A stretch of 64,000 nt of DNA from Corylus avellana (GCF_901000735.1 NC_081542.1:39180571-39244570); one strand, 5' to 3'. Positions 1 through 11,326 are shown, numbered from the stretch's first letter. Translations and numbers: made by a program. Notes: generated by a model not told the origin, from the sequence alone.

Positions 1-9
1 CCCAAGAGT

Positions 10-915
10 CTATGAGAGAATTTTACCTGAGGAAACTGAAAGAACATCTGCGCTAACCTCGCTATCATCAGACTCACCATCGGCCACACTGACTGAATCT
101 CCAGAACCTTGTCTCTTTTTATCTTCAAGATCTTGTTTCATCAGCCTGCAAAACTTTCTGTAGTGCCCTTTCTTATGACAATAATAGCACTCCACATATT
201 TTGCATCTGACCGAGATTCTCCACTCTGTGCCGATCGTGACATAGACCGATACTGCTTACCTCTGCCATTCTTCCCCTTAAACTTATCTCTTCCACGCTT
301 TGGCTTAAACCGTGCCACAAGCCCATCAGCTTGATCATTGATAGGTTTTCTTCCCATCTCATGTGACAAGAGAGATCCTGTTACCTCTTCAAACGCCAAA
401 GTCTCTTTCCCATATAACAATGTTGCAACCAGGTGATCATAAGAAGGGGGAACTGATGCCAACAGAAGTATCGCTTTATCTTCTTCTCCAATCTTCACTG
501 CAAAATTCAACAATTGTGTATTCAACATGTTGAACTTGTTGAGATGCTCCAGCAGATCTGTATTTTCCTCCATCTGTAAACCATATAGCTGCTTCTTCAC
601 GTACAGCTTATTCGTCAAATTATTCGCCATATACAAACTCTCCAATTTCTGCCAAATTGATTCTGCTTTTTCTTCATCAATCACATTGTGAATGACTTCA
701 TCTGACAAATTAAGACGGATCACACTGGCAGCCTTTGCATCCATCTCTTCCCAAACATCATTCTCCATCTTTTCGGGTTTCTTCGCCTTTCCCAATAATG
801 CCTTGTGAACTCCTTGTTGAATCAGCAAATCCTTCATCCTTCTTTGCCAAAGAGAGAAATTATTTTTCCCATTCAACTTCTCCACTTCAAACTTGGTACT
901 CGCCATATTTGCCAT
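10..915 (-). CDS. Ty1-copia gag polyprotein (5' part of a retrotransposon)
   Basis: This is the capsid-like Gag of a Copia LTR retrotransposon. I place the start at ATG 913-915; a second ATG nine bases downstream begins MASTKFEVEKLNG. The N-terminal two thirds is the UBN2/DUF4219-type gag domain, recognised by FSLWQRRMKDLL, a YMANNLTNKLYVKKQLY stretch and LLASVPPSYDHLV. A basic linker leads to a CCHC zinc knuckle, CYYCHKKGHYRKFC, followed by an acidic Ser/Asp-rich tail. The frame closes at TAG 10-12, about where a protease domain would begin, so pol is either out of frame or beyond the left edge. The primer-binding site and LTR lie just upstream at 938-1762. Family assignment is firm. Whether this copy is intact cannot be judged. 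Confidence 0.93.
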   Translation of the reverse strand: MANMASTKFEVEKLNGKNNFSLWQRRMKDLLIQQGVHKALLGKAKKPEKMENDVWEEMDAKAASVIRLNLSDEVIHNVIDEEKAESIWQKLESLYMANNLTNKLYVKKQLYGLQMEENTDLLEHLNKFNMLNTQLLNFAVKIGEEDKAILLLASVPPSYDHLVATLLYGKETLAFEEVTGSLLSHEMGRKPINDQADGLVARFKPKRGRDKFKGKNGRGKQYRSMSRSAQSGESRSDAKYVECYYCHKKGHYRKFCRLMKQDLEDKKRQGSGDSVSVADGESDDSEVSADVLSVSSGKILS

Positions 916-937
916 CAATTTGATTTCTCGAACTTAA

Positions 938-949
938 GCTCTGATACCA
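938..949 (-). other. Retrotransposon primer-binding site (tRNA-iMet type)
   Basis: On the minus strand the 12 bases read TGGTATCAGAGC, the classical plant LTR-retrotransposon primer-binding site complementary to the 3' end of initiator tRNA-Met. It lies two bases from the LTR edge and about 20 bases upstream of the gag start. Confidence 0.9.
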
Positions 950-951
950 CT

Positions 952-1762
952 TGTTGTGCAAAAACCACACGATCACAATTACGGCTAAATAAAGTGAGAA
1001 CAATCACACACAAGACAACACCAAAATTTAAGTGGTTTCCTCAATGTGAGGTACGTCCACTGGCAAAGGCGATCACGAAGAAATTCACTATGAAAAATGG
1101 AGTACAAAAATATAGTAGAAAAAAAAAATCACTCAGACCCAAAACCCCAATACACTCAAATCTCACTATCACACAATAGAGATTATTCTCAAAAGAGAAA
1201 ACAGAAGACAGAAATACTAACTCTTCTTCTTTTGCTGGGATACGATGGCGGTTGGTCTCTTCTATTTTTTCTCTCACTGGCACAAGGCTTCTTTTTCTTT
1301 CTCTCTTGCTACTCTATGTTGCCAAGAAGAAAGAAAACAGAACCTCTATCTCTCAGCACCTCAACTCACAAGCAGCTCCCTCAATTTTCTCTCTTGATTT
1401 GATCATTCAAAACCAAGAAGAAACCTTGCGGCTTATTTCTCTCTTGTAGTGCGGCGCTCCTGTTTTGTGCATGAATGAACAAAGGAAGCATGTACTTATA
1501 TATATAGGTGAATTCGGCTGGCCAATACAAGTCCTACTAGGACTTCAAAACCTAAAAGTAATCCAAGCCACAAACGTAATTGTAAAACCAATAAAGTAAC
1601 ACATTGGGTCCCGCCTACTTGATGGGTAAAAGACACCTACGTCAATAGAATCCATGGAGACACCCTCACCAATACATGCAAATGGAGATTGAGAGAGAGA
1701 GACGAAGAAGAAGAGGACCAAGGATAAAGACCACCTTTACTTGGGCCTAGCATCAGTTAACA
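952..1762 (-). mobile_element. 5' LTR of the minus-strand Copia element
   Basis: The inner edge (TGTTGTGC on +) directly abuts the primer-binding site, so this is the 5' LTR of the element whose gag is at 10-915. The outer edge is inferred at 1762, where the plus strand reads GTTAACA; this gives TG...CA ends and a length of 811 bp. A TATA-like run at about 1499-1506 would drive minus-strand transcription. The partner LTR is outside the window, so the outer boundary and target duplication are unproven. Open reading frames inside it are shadows. Confidence 0.7.
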
Positions 1763-2320
1763 TTTGGTGCAAAGATCCTTGACATGAAAATCAAACGGGT
1801 GAAATTCAATAAAAACATGATTATCTCAAGTAAATTGATTTACACATTAAATTTTTTTGAATAGCAGGGACATCAACAAGGATTTTAAAGATAATTTTTT
1901 CTATAGAGTGGGTAAAGAAGCTAAACCAATGTGTAGAATGTCCAAACCTTGGTCATTGCCGAAACAAATCTGATTATTTCCAGTATATTCCTCAGATCAG
2001 ATGTTGAGATTGGAGAGGTCATTGGACTAATGGTCGGTAGAACCCGTCTCAAGATACCAATTCATGTTTGGGGAATTATGATTGGTAATGAGAAATGCCT
2101 AGGGAGGAGAGGGCACCTGGTAAGCATGGTCAAGTTTATTGTAGCACTTGGTAGCAATATGGCCAATTTTTAGATACAATTGTCAAGTGGGCCTATTTGA
2201 GGAGCCCAAGGACGAAGAAGAGAAGCCATGAGCGCCACATGGGAGGGAGAAATTGGACATTGGTTCTTGCCATTTAGGACAAGTTGACGTTGGGCTACAT
2301 GAATCAAAGAAGTAGCCAAG

Positions 2321-2813
2321 TCAGGAAACACTGTGCCCGTTCAAGTCTTTGCTCAAATGTTGTAGATGAGTGCATAAATCTTCCAAGGAGAGATGCTCCA
2401 AACGAGTTGTAAGGGAATTAACCAAAGAATCAAACTCTGCCGTAAGACCAGCAAGAATGTAATAGATCAACTTACAATCTTTAAGAGAATATTCAACAAC
2501 AATCAAAATATGAGATAAGTGTTGAACTTGTTGGAAATAATTAGCCACAAAAAGGCAGCCTTTCTTCATTGTAGTCAATTGGAAGCGAGTTTACATAACA
2601 CAGACCTTACATTCTGAAGCAAACATCTTCTAAAGTAGAACCCACACATCTCATGAGGTTTGAATGCTCACAACATGGGCTAACACTCCTTCGGTGAGAG
2701 TAGAGATGAGAACACCGAGGACAATCTTGTCTTGATGATATTAAAGCCTTTCGGCTAACGCCAGGATTGATTCCAAATGGTTCTATGGAATTTTCTACTT
2801 CTTTCGCCATCAC
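2321..2813 (-). pseudogene. Degenerate Copia gag remnant
   Basis: Two minus-strand reading frames together resemble a Copia Gag. The downstream one (2321-2578) has MKKGCLFVANYFQQVQHLS and YILAGLTAEFDSLVNSLTTR, the usual helix pair of retrotransposon gag domains. The upstream one (2607-2813) carries, in a shifted frame, the QDK..LI.TLTEGVLAHVV-type segment that precedes it in the family. The two are separated by a stop and a frame change, and no zinc knuckle follows. The upstream part reads into the inverted duplication at 2738-3440. This is a dead fragment, probably of the minus-strand element whose LTR is at 3436-3690. Confidence 0.7.
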
Positions 2814-3440
2814 AGAAGCACTAATCCGTGAGTTTTAGACTCACTTTGTTTCAATTAAAAAAAATGAAATAGTTGAAGCATCTTCTTCATCAAATTCCGG
2901 CCATAATAGTTGATGCCAGCCAGTATCGTTGATGTCCAAATTCCAGCCAAAGCCATTGGAGTCTCAGTTTCGGCCTTATTAGTCGATGTCGGCCAAAAAG
3001 ACGCTAAAGTTCAAGTTCCGATCATAACAGCCGTTATAATTCATGCCATAATAGTCATTCTTCAGCCACTCAATGTTCAAGGCTGCTATGACTGGAAGTT
3101 GGAATTCGGCAACTTTTTGGCCAGCATCGACTATTATGGCCGAAACAGAGACTTCAACGACTTTGTCCAGAATTTGGACATCAACGATTTTGGCTAGCAT
3201 ATGACATTATGGCTGAAATTTAATAAAGAAGATGCTTCAACTAATTTAGATTTTTTTTTTTTTTTTTTTGAACTGAAACACAATGAGCATGAAACTCATG
3301 GTGATCTCACTGAATAGATGTGATGTAACGAATGCAACATGAATTAGTGCTTCTGTAATGGCAGAAGAAATAGAAAATTCCACATGATCATTTGGAATCA
3401 ATCCTGGAATTAGCCAAAGGGCTCTAACACCATATTGAAA
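2738..3440. repeat. Long imperfect inverted repeat (about 700 bp)
   Basis: The sequence from about 2738 reads almost the same as the reverse complement from about 3440, with the symmetry centre near 3056. Anchor pairs include 2928-2942 with 3171-3185, 2991-3000 with 3113-3122, and CAGGATTGATTCCAAATG on the left with its complement near 3400. Both arms contain degenerate copies of a GGCCATAATAG...GATGCCGGCCA motif. The right arm has about 45 extra bases. One further motif copy (CTATTATGGCCGGAATTTG) lies alone near 4307. The arms are leader/gag sequence duplicated in inverse orientation. Confidence 0.85.
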
Positions 3441-3690
3441 CTAAACAATAATAATCTAAAGAGATTGATGGTCCAGCCTATAACCTACATTCACACGTTA
3501 AAATCTTATAGGCTACATATTTTTTTGAAATTTCATTTTAGTACAAGGCTCTATTTATAAAGCTTTATATGTAATTTGAATAATTTTAAATACAAACATA
3601 TCCATTAAATTAGGGTAAACAAATGTCATCTAAATCTATTAATTTAGGGAATACAAATCAACATTTATTATAAAGGATTTTTTATAAGCA
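3420..3690 (-). mobile_element. LTR and primer-binding site of an old minus-strand Copia element
   Basis: At 3420-3432 the minus strand reads TGGTGTTAGAGCC, a mutated initiator-Met primer-binding site. Next to it lies an LTR-like block starting TGAAACT at 3436 and ending in CA at 3690 (255 bp). It carries a minus-strand TATA box (TATAAATAGAG, around 3545-3565). Its orientation fits the gag remnant at 2321-2813. No second LTR is seen in the window. Confidence 0.55.
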
Positions 3691-3702
3691 TTGAAGGGGA
3701 GG

Positions 3703-4074
3703 TGTCGGTAGCAATGGTGGGAGAGAAAGGTGGACACGGCACCTCACTTGTGACAAAACCAAACAATTCATTGCCCTCAAGGTAAGGGACAATTTCAGTA
3801 TGCTGGATTGGATAGTTGTCACATGAAGCTTCACTTAAATGTAGTGGTGATTCAAATCACATTTATTTGATTACCATACTTATCTAACTTTAATTCTCCT
3901 ATAAATATGAGTATTTGTACTGTAACAATGTCAATTGAATTAGAGTAAATGTAGCTCTAAAAGCTTTATCCTGTGGACGTAAGTCATAGACTAAACCATG
4001 TAAAATTATTGTCTCAATTTTCTTTATTCTGCTTTAATTTTATTTTATTATCTTTTATTTCATGGTATCAAAGC
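3703..4074 (+). mobile_element. Plus-strand Copia LTR with primer-binding site
   Basis: This block begins TGTCGGTAGC and ends TTTATTTCA at 4062. It is followed at once by TGGTATCAAAGC (4063-4074), a one-mismatch initiator-Met primer-binding site. A TATA-like CCTATAAATATGAG sits around 3900. It is therefore a 5' LTR (360 bp) facing right, but no gag is recognisable downstream and no second copy is visible, so only the left end of an old element remains. Confidence 0.65.
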
Positions 4075-4787
4075 TATAGGCTTACATCAGTGTTCGATTC
4101 TAATGGTCCTGTGAATTTTTTTAAAAAAATTTTATTGTCTAGTTCTTGTTAGTGATAGTCAATACGTTTGCAAATCTCCACACCATAAATCATGCGTACT
4201 TGTATCACTATTAAAACAAAAAAAAAAAAAAAAAAAAAAACATCACCCAATGTGTCAACTTTGTTGGGCTCCTTTGGTCATTCAATAATTCAGATTGGCA
4301 TTGGCTATTATGGCCGGAATTTGATGAAGATATCAAATGATGTGTCAGCCCAATTAATTCATTGGATGTGTGTTGTATCTATAGTGAAATAGATAACAAG
4401 ATGAACTCAATCAGCTCATTCATGAAGATAATTACAATATTTGAATTCTTTACATTCTTATCATTTGCACTCTATCACAGACGTAGAGTTTGAAGTAGAA
4501 CTTGGTTGATAATCTAGTTGTTGAGTTGTTGGCTGAATCTTCAGGAGAGGTGATTGTTGTGCTGTTGAGGATGGATAACGATATGCTTCAATAGAGCTCA
4601 ATTTCATATGTGTGTACGTCTGGTGCTTCGCACCGTACTAGACTATACATACAAGTAAATGCACCCAAACATTATTTTAAAGCAATAGCTTGGTGTTAGT
4701 TTGGCCTTATAAATACCAATTTGACCTTTTCTTTTATTCATGTAAGACTTTCTTCTTTCAATACTTTTTAATAAATTTAATAAATCT
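4075..4787. other. Non-coding retrotransposon debris
   Basis: This stretch follows the plus-strand LTR. It has a 20-base poly(A) near 4221, one stray copy of the GGCCGGAATTTGATGAAG motif from the inverted repeat (around 4307-4335) and no convincing reading frame. Confidence 0.5.
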
Positions 4788-5572
4788 GGGATACTCTCAC
4801 AAAACCTAGCCGTCAAAGAGAGGAGGAGGGAGCCTCTCCCCCCTCCTAATCCCCCCTTCACTTTTGCGCCTTTTTCTCTGGTTTTCTTTGTTTTTGTAGG
4901 TGTTTTTCGGCCAGAAATCAGCAACTCCAGCCTCTACCGCCCGACCCCCAAGGTGTTGTGCCTCCCTTCTCTTCCATCCACTCCACTACGTGCCAACGCT
5001 ATCCAGTGCTCATCATCTCCTCCACCCCGGTCGCTGCTGATTTGCTGGCTGTGCTGCTTGTTTTGTTTATTTTGAATAATAGTTTTCTCGTTAGATCTGC
5101 TCTCGTGAGCTATCTGCGAGAAAAATGATGTAGTTTTCCAACTGTTTTGGGTCGTTGAGGAGTAGATCTAGTCTTCTTAAGAGCAGATCTGTACTTTTAT
5201 GTCTGTTTTTCTGTTAGGGCTGAGTTTTCTCTATTTTTTGTCGTCTGCATTTTTGTTTGAATAAGGATTGTCTAGACATTTGAATTGTGGATGTGATATG
5301 TTTTCAGAGCGAGGAAGATGAGCTACCTATGCATTGAGTTGAGTCTGTTTGGAATAGATTTGGTGTTATAACTGAAAAGTAGTCATAGGTTAGCAGATAT
5401 TGATGTCATAGATAGGTCATGAATGTTTGATTTTTATGTAAGCATCTATGATTTGTAACCTTGTAGCTTCGGCTATGATTTTTCAGGGCTTTTTGCTATG
5501 TGATGTAACGGCGTTATGCTCGTGATCCTTTTTCAATGTGACTGTAATTTTTTCTAAATTAAAAAAAAAAAC
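4788..5572 (+). mobile_element. LINE-like or processed retroposon with poly(A) end
   Basis: A GC-richer block starts with C-rich, pyrimidine-rich sequence (about 4800-5040). It continues as GT-rich untranslated-type sequence and stops in an A-run at 5560-5572. The left flank has TTTAATAAA and the right flank repeats TTTAATAAA right after the A-run, which would be a 9-bp target duplication. The 5' part resembles plant LINE leader sequence. No reverse transcriptase is present, so it would be a deleted or non-autonomous copy. The alternative is an old mRNA-derived retroposon. Confidence 0.4.
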
Positions 5573-5740
5573 TTTAATAAAACATTCTCAAACCATAAAG
5601 TCGATATATATATATTAATTTTGAAAATTATTCAACAAATGCCACTCTCTAAAAGACTTTGAGACTTTCCGAAAAAAGGGAGAAGAAACACTCCCATTAT
5701 AACCAGAGTTCCTTTATTTAGGTAAAGAAGAGAGATAGAA

Positions 5741-6296
5741 AGAGAGAGGTGTCAATATGTTAGAGCAGCTACATTCAATCCTTCTAACAGCCTTTTTTCT
5801 TCAAATTTTGAAAAAAACCACACCTTAAAATCACATTACATCATGTTCTTTCTCATCCTTCATTTTAATGAAAATACTACAGTAATCCTTCATATATGAA
5901 TAATCACTGTAGAGAGAGAGAGACTTCAATGTGTTAAATCATCTACATTCAGTTTTTCAAACACCTTTTTTCTTCAAATTTTGAAGAACCACACTTTAAA
6001 ATCACCATAGCTTCATTCGGTTTTATCTCATCCTTCATTTTAAAGAAAATGCTACATTGATCCTACATATAACAAGAATTATTGTAGATCCTTCGTTTTT
6101 TATTTTATTCATTTCTCTTTCTTCAAGCCTAATAAAAGACTCTCATACTTTTATCTCTCTCCAAAAGCTTGAATATTTTAATGGAATAAAGAATGAAGTA
6201 GAGAGAAATATAAAGAATGTGATGTAGAGTGATTCATTAAAAATGAAAAAAGTGGGATTGTTCTTCTTCAAAATTTAAGATATGAATGCTCTAAAT
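5741..6296. repeat. Internal tandem duplication inside a MITE-like block
   Basis: Two diverged copies of an approximately 173-bp unit lie head to tail (5741-5912 and 5913-6087). Each starts GAGAGAGxxxTTCAATxTGTTA, continues with a CTACATTCA motif, and includes CTTTTTTCTTCAAATTTTGAA and CATCCTTCATTTTAA. The right end near 6250-6296 contains the complement of parts of the same sequence (TCAAAATTTAAG and GAGCATTC), which suggests a foldback transposon with one arm duplicated. Confidence 0.55.
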
Positions 6297-7290
6297 AACA
6301 AGGGTTTTAATGTTTCAAGTTATTTACTATAAAACTTGTCAAAGTTCAAATAAAGGAGATCAAGTAAAAAAACACCGTTCAGAGGTTTTGGGGGAGTTAC
6401 TGTAGTAGAGTGCAAGTGGGTTGTTTGTCTATTACGAGAGTTTGTCAATTGCAAATGTTTTGTAAGTATGAATATCTTATAATTTTTTCGTTCTTTTATA
6501 GTTGATTTATTTCTAGGGTTTGACTGCCATGTAATAGGTTTAATTTTGAAAAATTCTTCAAAAGGTTTCCACTTCGTCAACACCAGATTATATGTGTTGA
6601 TTGTTGTAATGCTTTCAATATATTTTGGGGATGTCTGTGTGATGATTAATTTTTAAAATCCTGCATTATTTATATCAATCTCAAATAGTATCAATGGCCA
6701 TCAACCATCCTGACTTATCCTTAGATTGACACGTTAAACAAAACTCAGTGGATACCTTAGCCATAATTGGTGGAGTTTTCTTATAATAAAAAATTCTCTA
6801 TTTTTTTAATTGTAAAATAGTCTATATTTTAGGCGATTCAAAATAATAATAATAATAAAAATAAATAAATAAAAAAAAAAAAAAAACTTTTCTCAAAGCC
6901 ATTTCCAAACAATGCAAAACATATACGCTTTCATATATGGATCTCACCTTTATATCACAATAGAACACATTTTCAATTTAAAAAAATATATATATTTTTC
7001 CAAATCATTACAAAATGAAATATTTACAAATTCTCGTGAATAGGATCAAACCTTATTCCATAGTATTTACAGGTGATTGGTTCCCAAATATATTGTATAA
7101 ATTTCAAATTTCTGTGTTGTTCTTCCTTTTGGTGTCCATGGTTCTTTGCCCAGAAGGAGGAGAAAAATCAGTAGGGGGAGAATGTTGAGCAAGAGTGAGA
7201 GAGAAGTGAAACAAATAATAAAAAAATAATTGAAGAATAATATTTTTTTAAAATAAATAGTGAAGTAGATAATCTGTTACCTAGTGAAAA
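6297..7290. other. AT-rich spacer
   Basis: This spacer holds poly(A) and AAT microsatellites near 6840-6890 and an AT-rich region near 6985. I see no gene, RNA or clear element. Confidence 0.5.
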
Positions 7291-7295
7291 AGTAT

Positions 7296-8172
7296 AGAAA
7301 AATGCTTAACAGAGAAAATATCATAGTTTATGCGGAATTAACGGATATTTAAATCTAAGCAAACGACCACCAAAATATGAACAATCACACGTAAGGATTT
7401 TGGTGACGAAGAAGAAACCTTTTAGAAAACGATCTAAAAGTAAAATCTCTCCGGGACAATCAAACCCAGGAAATCACTATCAAAAGATTATCCAGAGATT
7501 ACAGACACAAGGACTACTTACAACCCGATGCAAGTCCTTAACTCTATAAGATCGACAAGTCTCCAATTCGTCTCCTTGCTCACAATCTTCTTCAACGTGA
7601 TTCTCCTTCATCGGATCCTTCCGATTGACTTCAATTAAGCACAATGAAACTAACACAAAATCCTCTACGAGGAATAATAAGGCTAACAACAATTGATCAC
7701 TCAAACACAACCTCTCATGAATTCTTGGGTTCTAAAATTCGTGACTTTCTCTTCTATAAAGTTGTATTTATTTCACATACAACACTCTAGACCTGGGTCC
7801 ACTGAAAAACACGTTTTGGGCATAAAACTTATGGGCTGTGCAGACAGGGGAGCTTGCTGTCCGGACAAGGGCATTGTGAGGCAGAAAAAACAAGTTTCTG
7901 GAACTGCTGTCCGGACAAGGGGAGGGGTTGTCCAAACAGGGCCTGTAGAGGATGAAAATCGCATTCTGGAAATTCTGTTCGGCCTTGATCAACAGCTTCG
8001 ATCAATGAGCGTTGGTCCGATTGACCTGAAACTTTGCAGGCATGTTCATGACATGTGAATTCTCATTGTGTACGGTGGAGATTGGATTCTGAGCATTCTA
8101 TATCAGTGTTTGAGCTCGTGGACAGTTGCCTCTGAATTTTGGAACCGAATTAAGCCAACAAAAATACTAACA
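7296..8172 (-). repeat. 3' LTR of the gag-only element
   Basis: This LTR is about 877 bp and a near copy of 11327-12211. Its outer end is AG instead of TG, and it ends ACTAACA. It contains two intact TGTCCGGACA palindromes (near 7859 and 7909) followed by AGGG. Short reading frames here are not genes. Confidence 0.92.
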
Positions 8173-8184
8173 AACTCCCCCTTT

Positions 8185-9500
8185 GGCAATTCAGTGACAA
8201 AACTCAGCAAAATCCAAAGACAACCAAAATGTAGGATATGCGTGATAAACGGTTGTTGTCAATCCAATTTTCTCCCCCTTTTTGTCACAAATTAAGAAAA
8301 GGATTCTTGAAACACTTCACAAAACACATCAAACATATGAAGAACAGGAATAAAAGTGTCACCAACACAAAAATACTCATGATCAAAACTTAGAAAAATA
8401 CAAGAAGTATAAAATGCAAGATTATGAAAGACATAAACAAAACTCCCCCTCAATGCATGACTTAATAACAACAAGAAACTTGAAATGAACAAGTTTTCTC
8501 TCTCTCAATAAGTCCAATGAACACACATGATACACACATCAAAGACTCATGTATTTCAGCAATGAATATCTCAAACATGCTCCAACTATGCAAAATATAC
8601 ATGAGATTAGAAATAGCAAGAAACTCATATTGCTTAACCCAAGCAAAGAAAATGTTTCATTCAACCCATACTTATGTGGCATGTGTGTAAGCCATTCAAA
8701 GAGAAAAATTATCAACGTACAAAATGCGGAAAAAGCTTCATCATCATGAGGTTTTGACAAGTATATTAAATCAAAAGTCAAACCTTATCAAACTAAGGCC
8801 TAGCTACTCTCATCCTATACATTTCTCTTCGTAAAATAATTTGCACAAGTTTGACACAATGAAATAAATTCCTTTTGGAATATGATCTTTTGATTTTATT
8901 TGTTTCATTATTTTGTTTCTTTTTGTCTATGAGAAATTTTCCATAAACTTTTGGTGCTGATCACAAAAGAGAAATCAGGAATTTATAAGCCCTAGGTTCA
9001 ACTGGCAAATGGTCAATTTGAAAAATATGACTAGTCAAAAACTTCATATGGTTACCTAACAGACCTCACAAATAAATTTAAAAGTTAAGCAAAACCCCAA
9101 TTTAAGCTTAAATGTGCACAAGAGATAAAGTATAGGCAAAACGTACCACATAAGCTCAGGCTTTAGGTAACCATAAAAATAAGTCATTTGACACAAATTT
9201 TCATCTCATGCATATTAAGAATATTCCAAGACGCAAGGAATTAAATCCATGAAAGCAACATGAAAAATTAATGAATTATCTAGGTACATAAGACAAAAGA
9301 AAGAAAAGAAAACAACCAAGGTAAACTATTTTTGTCTTTTTGAAATTTTTCAAAAAACGAAATGCACACAAACGAAAATATATATATATAAGAAAAATGC
9401 AATGCAAAAAAAAAAAAAAAAAGGCTATGCAAAGATATGCAAGAAAATCAATTCTAGGCATGTTATTGACTTACCTAACATAAGGTGAGAGCACTACCAC
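8185..9500. other. Non-coding interior of the gag-only element
   Basis: This is where pol would be in a complete element. It has no integrase or reverse transcriptase motif in any frame. It contains several ACTCCCCCT-like tracts (near 8174, 8442 and 9499) that resemble the polypurine tract in reverse, and a poly(A)/AT patch near 9380-9422. Confidence 0.7.
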
Positions 9501-9686
9501 TCCCCCTTAAATTGTGAATGGTATCATCCTTCCTAACCTACACTTGAGAAATCTTAGGTCTAGATTTATGACTTTGTTCAAAGTTCTCTAGCCTATATAG
9601 CACTTCTCTCACTATCATGATCAAACCCTCACTCTCTTTCCTAGAATAGGAATATTCATTTTATGCACATGAGATTTCAAATTAAA

Positions 9687-11256
9687 GCAGTGAGGTTGAA
9701 TGTGACCAACTTTTCCACAATGATGACATGTAGGGACAAACCTTTAAGGAGGTAATTTCCTAGGAGGATGCAGGACTCTAGGTTTAGGGTAAGATGTATG
9801 AGGCTCAATGGAAATTTTCTTACATTTCCTACCTTGGAGAGTCAGAGCAACTACTTGCTTTTCTTCACTTGAAGATTCTTCTACTTTCATTGGTTTAACA
9901 AAAACAATCTTTGAAGTAGAAGCACGGTTAGAAGACAAAGAAGCAGTTTTATCAAATCCTAAGCCAGATCTGTCACTAGAATGCTTTTGAATATGCAACA
10001 TTTTATCAAGCTTTTCACTGGAGAATTTACTCAAGTGATTTCTAGATGCAATCAGATAATTTTGAAGGGATTATTTTTAGCAATTAACACATGATTTTCA
10101 TATTTGAGAGTATTGCAAATAACATGTGAATCACTCAAAGATTTCAACAAATTATCCCTTTCAAGCTCAAGATTCTTAAAATCCTTAACAATTTTCAAGT
10201 TAGTATTTCTAAGCATAGAAAACTTTTCCATTAAATTGTTAAAGGAATTTTGAAGATCACTAACCCCTTTTAATTCATTATCAGATGCAAACTGAACATC
10301 TGATTTATTAGAATCATCAGAATCATAAGACGCAACAAATGCCATATAATTTAAAGTTTCTTCCTCATTAGTGTCACTCAAGGTAATATTGAAGGCTTTT
10401 TGATTTTTTGACTTATTACTCTTGAGGTTAGCACAATCCTTGCCCACATGACCATAGCCAGAACACTCATAACACCTTGGACCACATGGGTCTCTTTCAT
10501 TTCTCTTCTGAGTACTCTCTTTTTGTTTTCCAAATCCCTTGGAAATTCTATGTTCATTCCTATAAAACTTTCTAGCTATCAAGGCAAGTTCCTCATCATC
10601 TGGTGATTCCTCATCAGAGTTCTTCCTAATAGTTCTAAGGGCAAGATCCTTATTTTTCCTAGGTTGAGGCAAAGAAAACTCATAAGTCTAAAGAGCACCA
10701 ACTAACTCTTCTATCCTCATGGTAGTAAGATCAGTGCATGACTCAATAGCAGTTACCTTCATTCTTAATCTTTCAGAGAGTGATCTCATATTCTTCTAAT
10801 CAGCTTAGTGTCAGAAACTTTCTTTCCTAGATTTCTCATGGAATTTCTAATTTTACTAAGTTTACCAAAGAAATTATTAAATGTCTCATCCTCTAACATT
10901 TTAATTTCTTCAAACTAAGAAACTAACATTTGAAGTTTTGATGATTTAACAAGATTTGTTCCTTCATAAGTAGTTTCTAGAATCTCCCATGCATCTTTGG
11001 CATTTTCACAATTTGAAATTCTAGAGAACTCAATTTGTAAAATTGTCAAGCATAGGGCATTCATAACTTTGTCATCCGCCATACGAGTTTGGTTTTCAAC
11101 ATTAGACCATTCGGCTGTCGGCTTATCTGGAGCTTTAAATCCAGATTCAATGACAGACCAAACATCCATAGATTTTAAGAAAAATCACATACGAGAATTC
11201 CAATAACCATAATTTGATCCATCAAAATGGGGCACAGTGTTAAGGATTTGAGACAT
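9687..11256 (-). pseudogene. Gag of the gag-only element, two zinc knuckles, with stops
   Basis: The start ATG is 11254-11256, reading MSQILNTVPHFDGSNYGYW, the typical N-terminus of a DUF4219/UBN2 Gag. The frame continues through 10915-11169 (MDVWSVIESGFKAPD, CENAKDAWEILETTYEG) and 10052-10672. A first CCHC knuckle (CYECSGYGHVGKDC) lies near 10450 and is followed by a coiled-coil-like LKNLELERDNLLKSL region. A second knuckle, CHHCGKVGHIQPHC, is at 9687-9728, and a degenerate DDTIH..GSG motif lies downstream near 9500. Several in-frame stops (for example near 11190 and 10917) break it. In autonomous relatives the protease follows the second knuckle; here it is missing. Confidence 0.85.
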
Positions 11257-11313
11257 CTTAGACAAGAAACACATATCACACTCAAGAAATTAATCCTTCA
11301 GGAAGTGAACCCA

Positions 11314-11324
11314 CTCTGATACCA
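11314..11324 (-). other. Primer-binding site of the gag-only element
   Basis: The minus strand reads TGGTATCAGAG followed by TGGG. It lies two bases from the right LTR and complements initiator tRNA-Met. Confidence 0.88.
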
Positions 11325-11326
11325 AT

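Noticed and set aside
735..1449. Overlapping plus- and minus-strand reading frames of 60-124 codons
   Set aside because: They lie across the LTR and opposite gag; composition is low complexity and no domain is present.
7693..8058. 121-codon frame on the plus strand
   Set aside because: It lies wholly in an LTR; the second LTR copy does not keep the frame.
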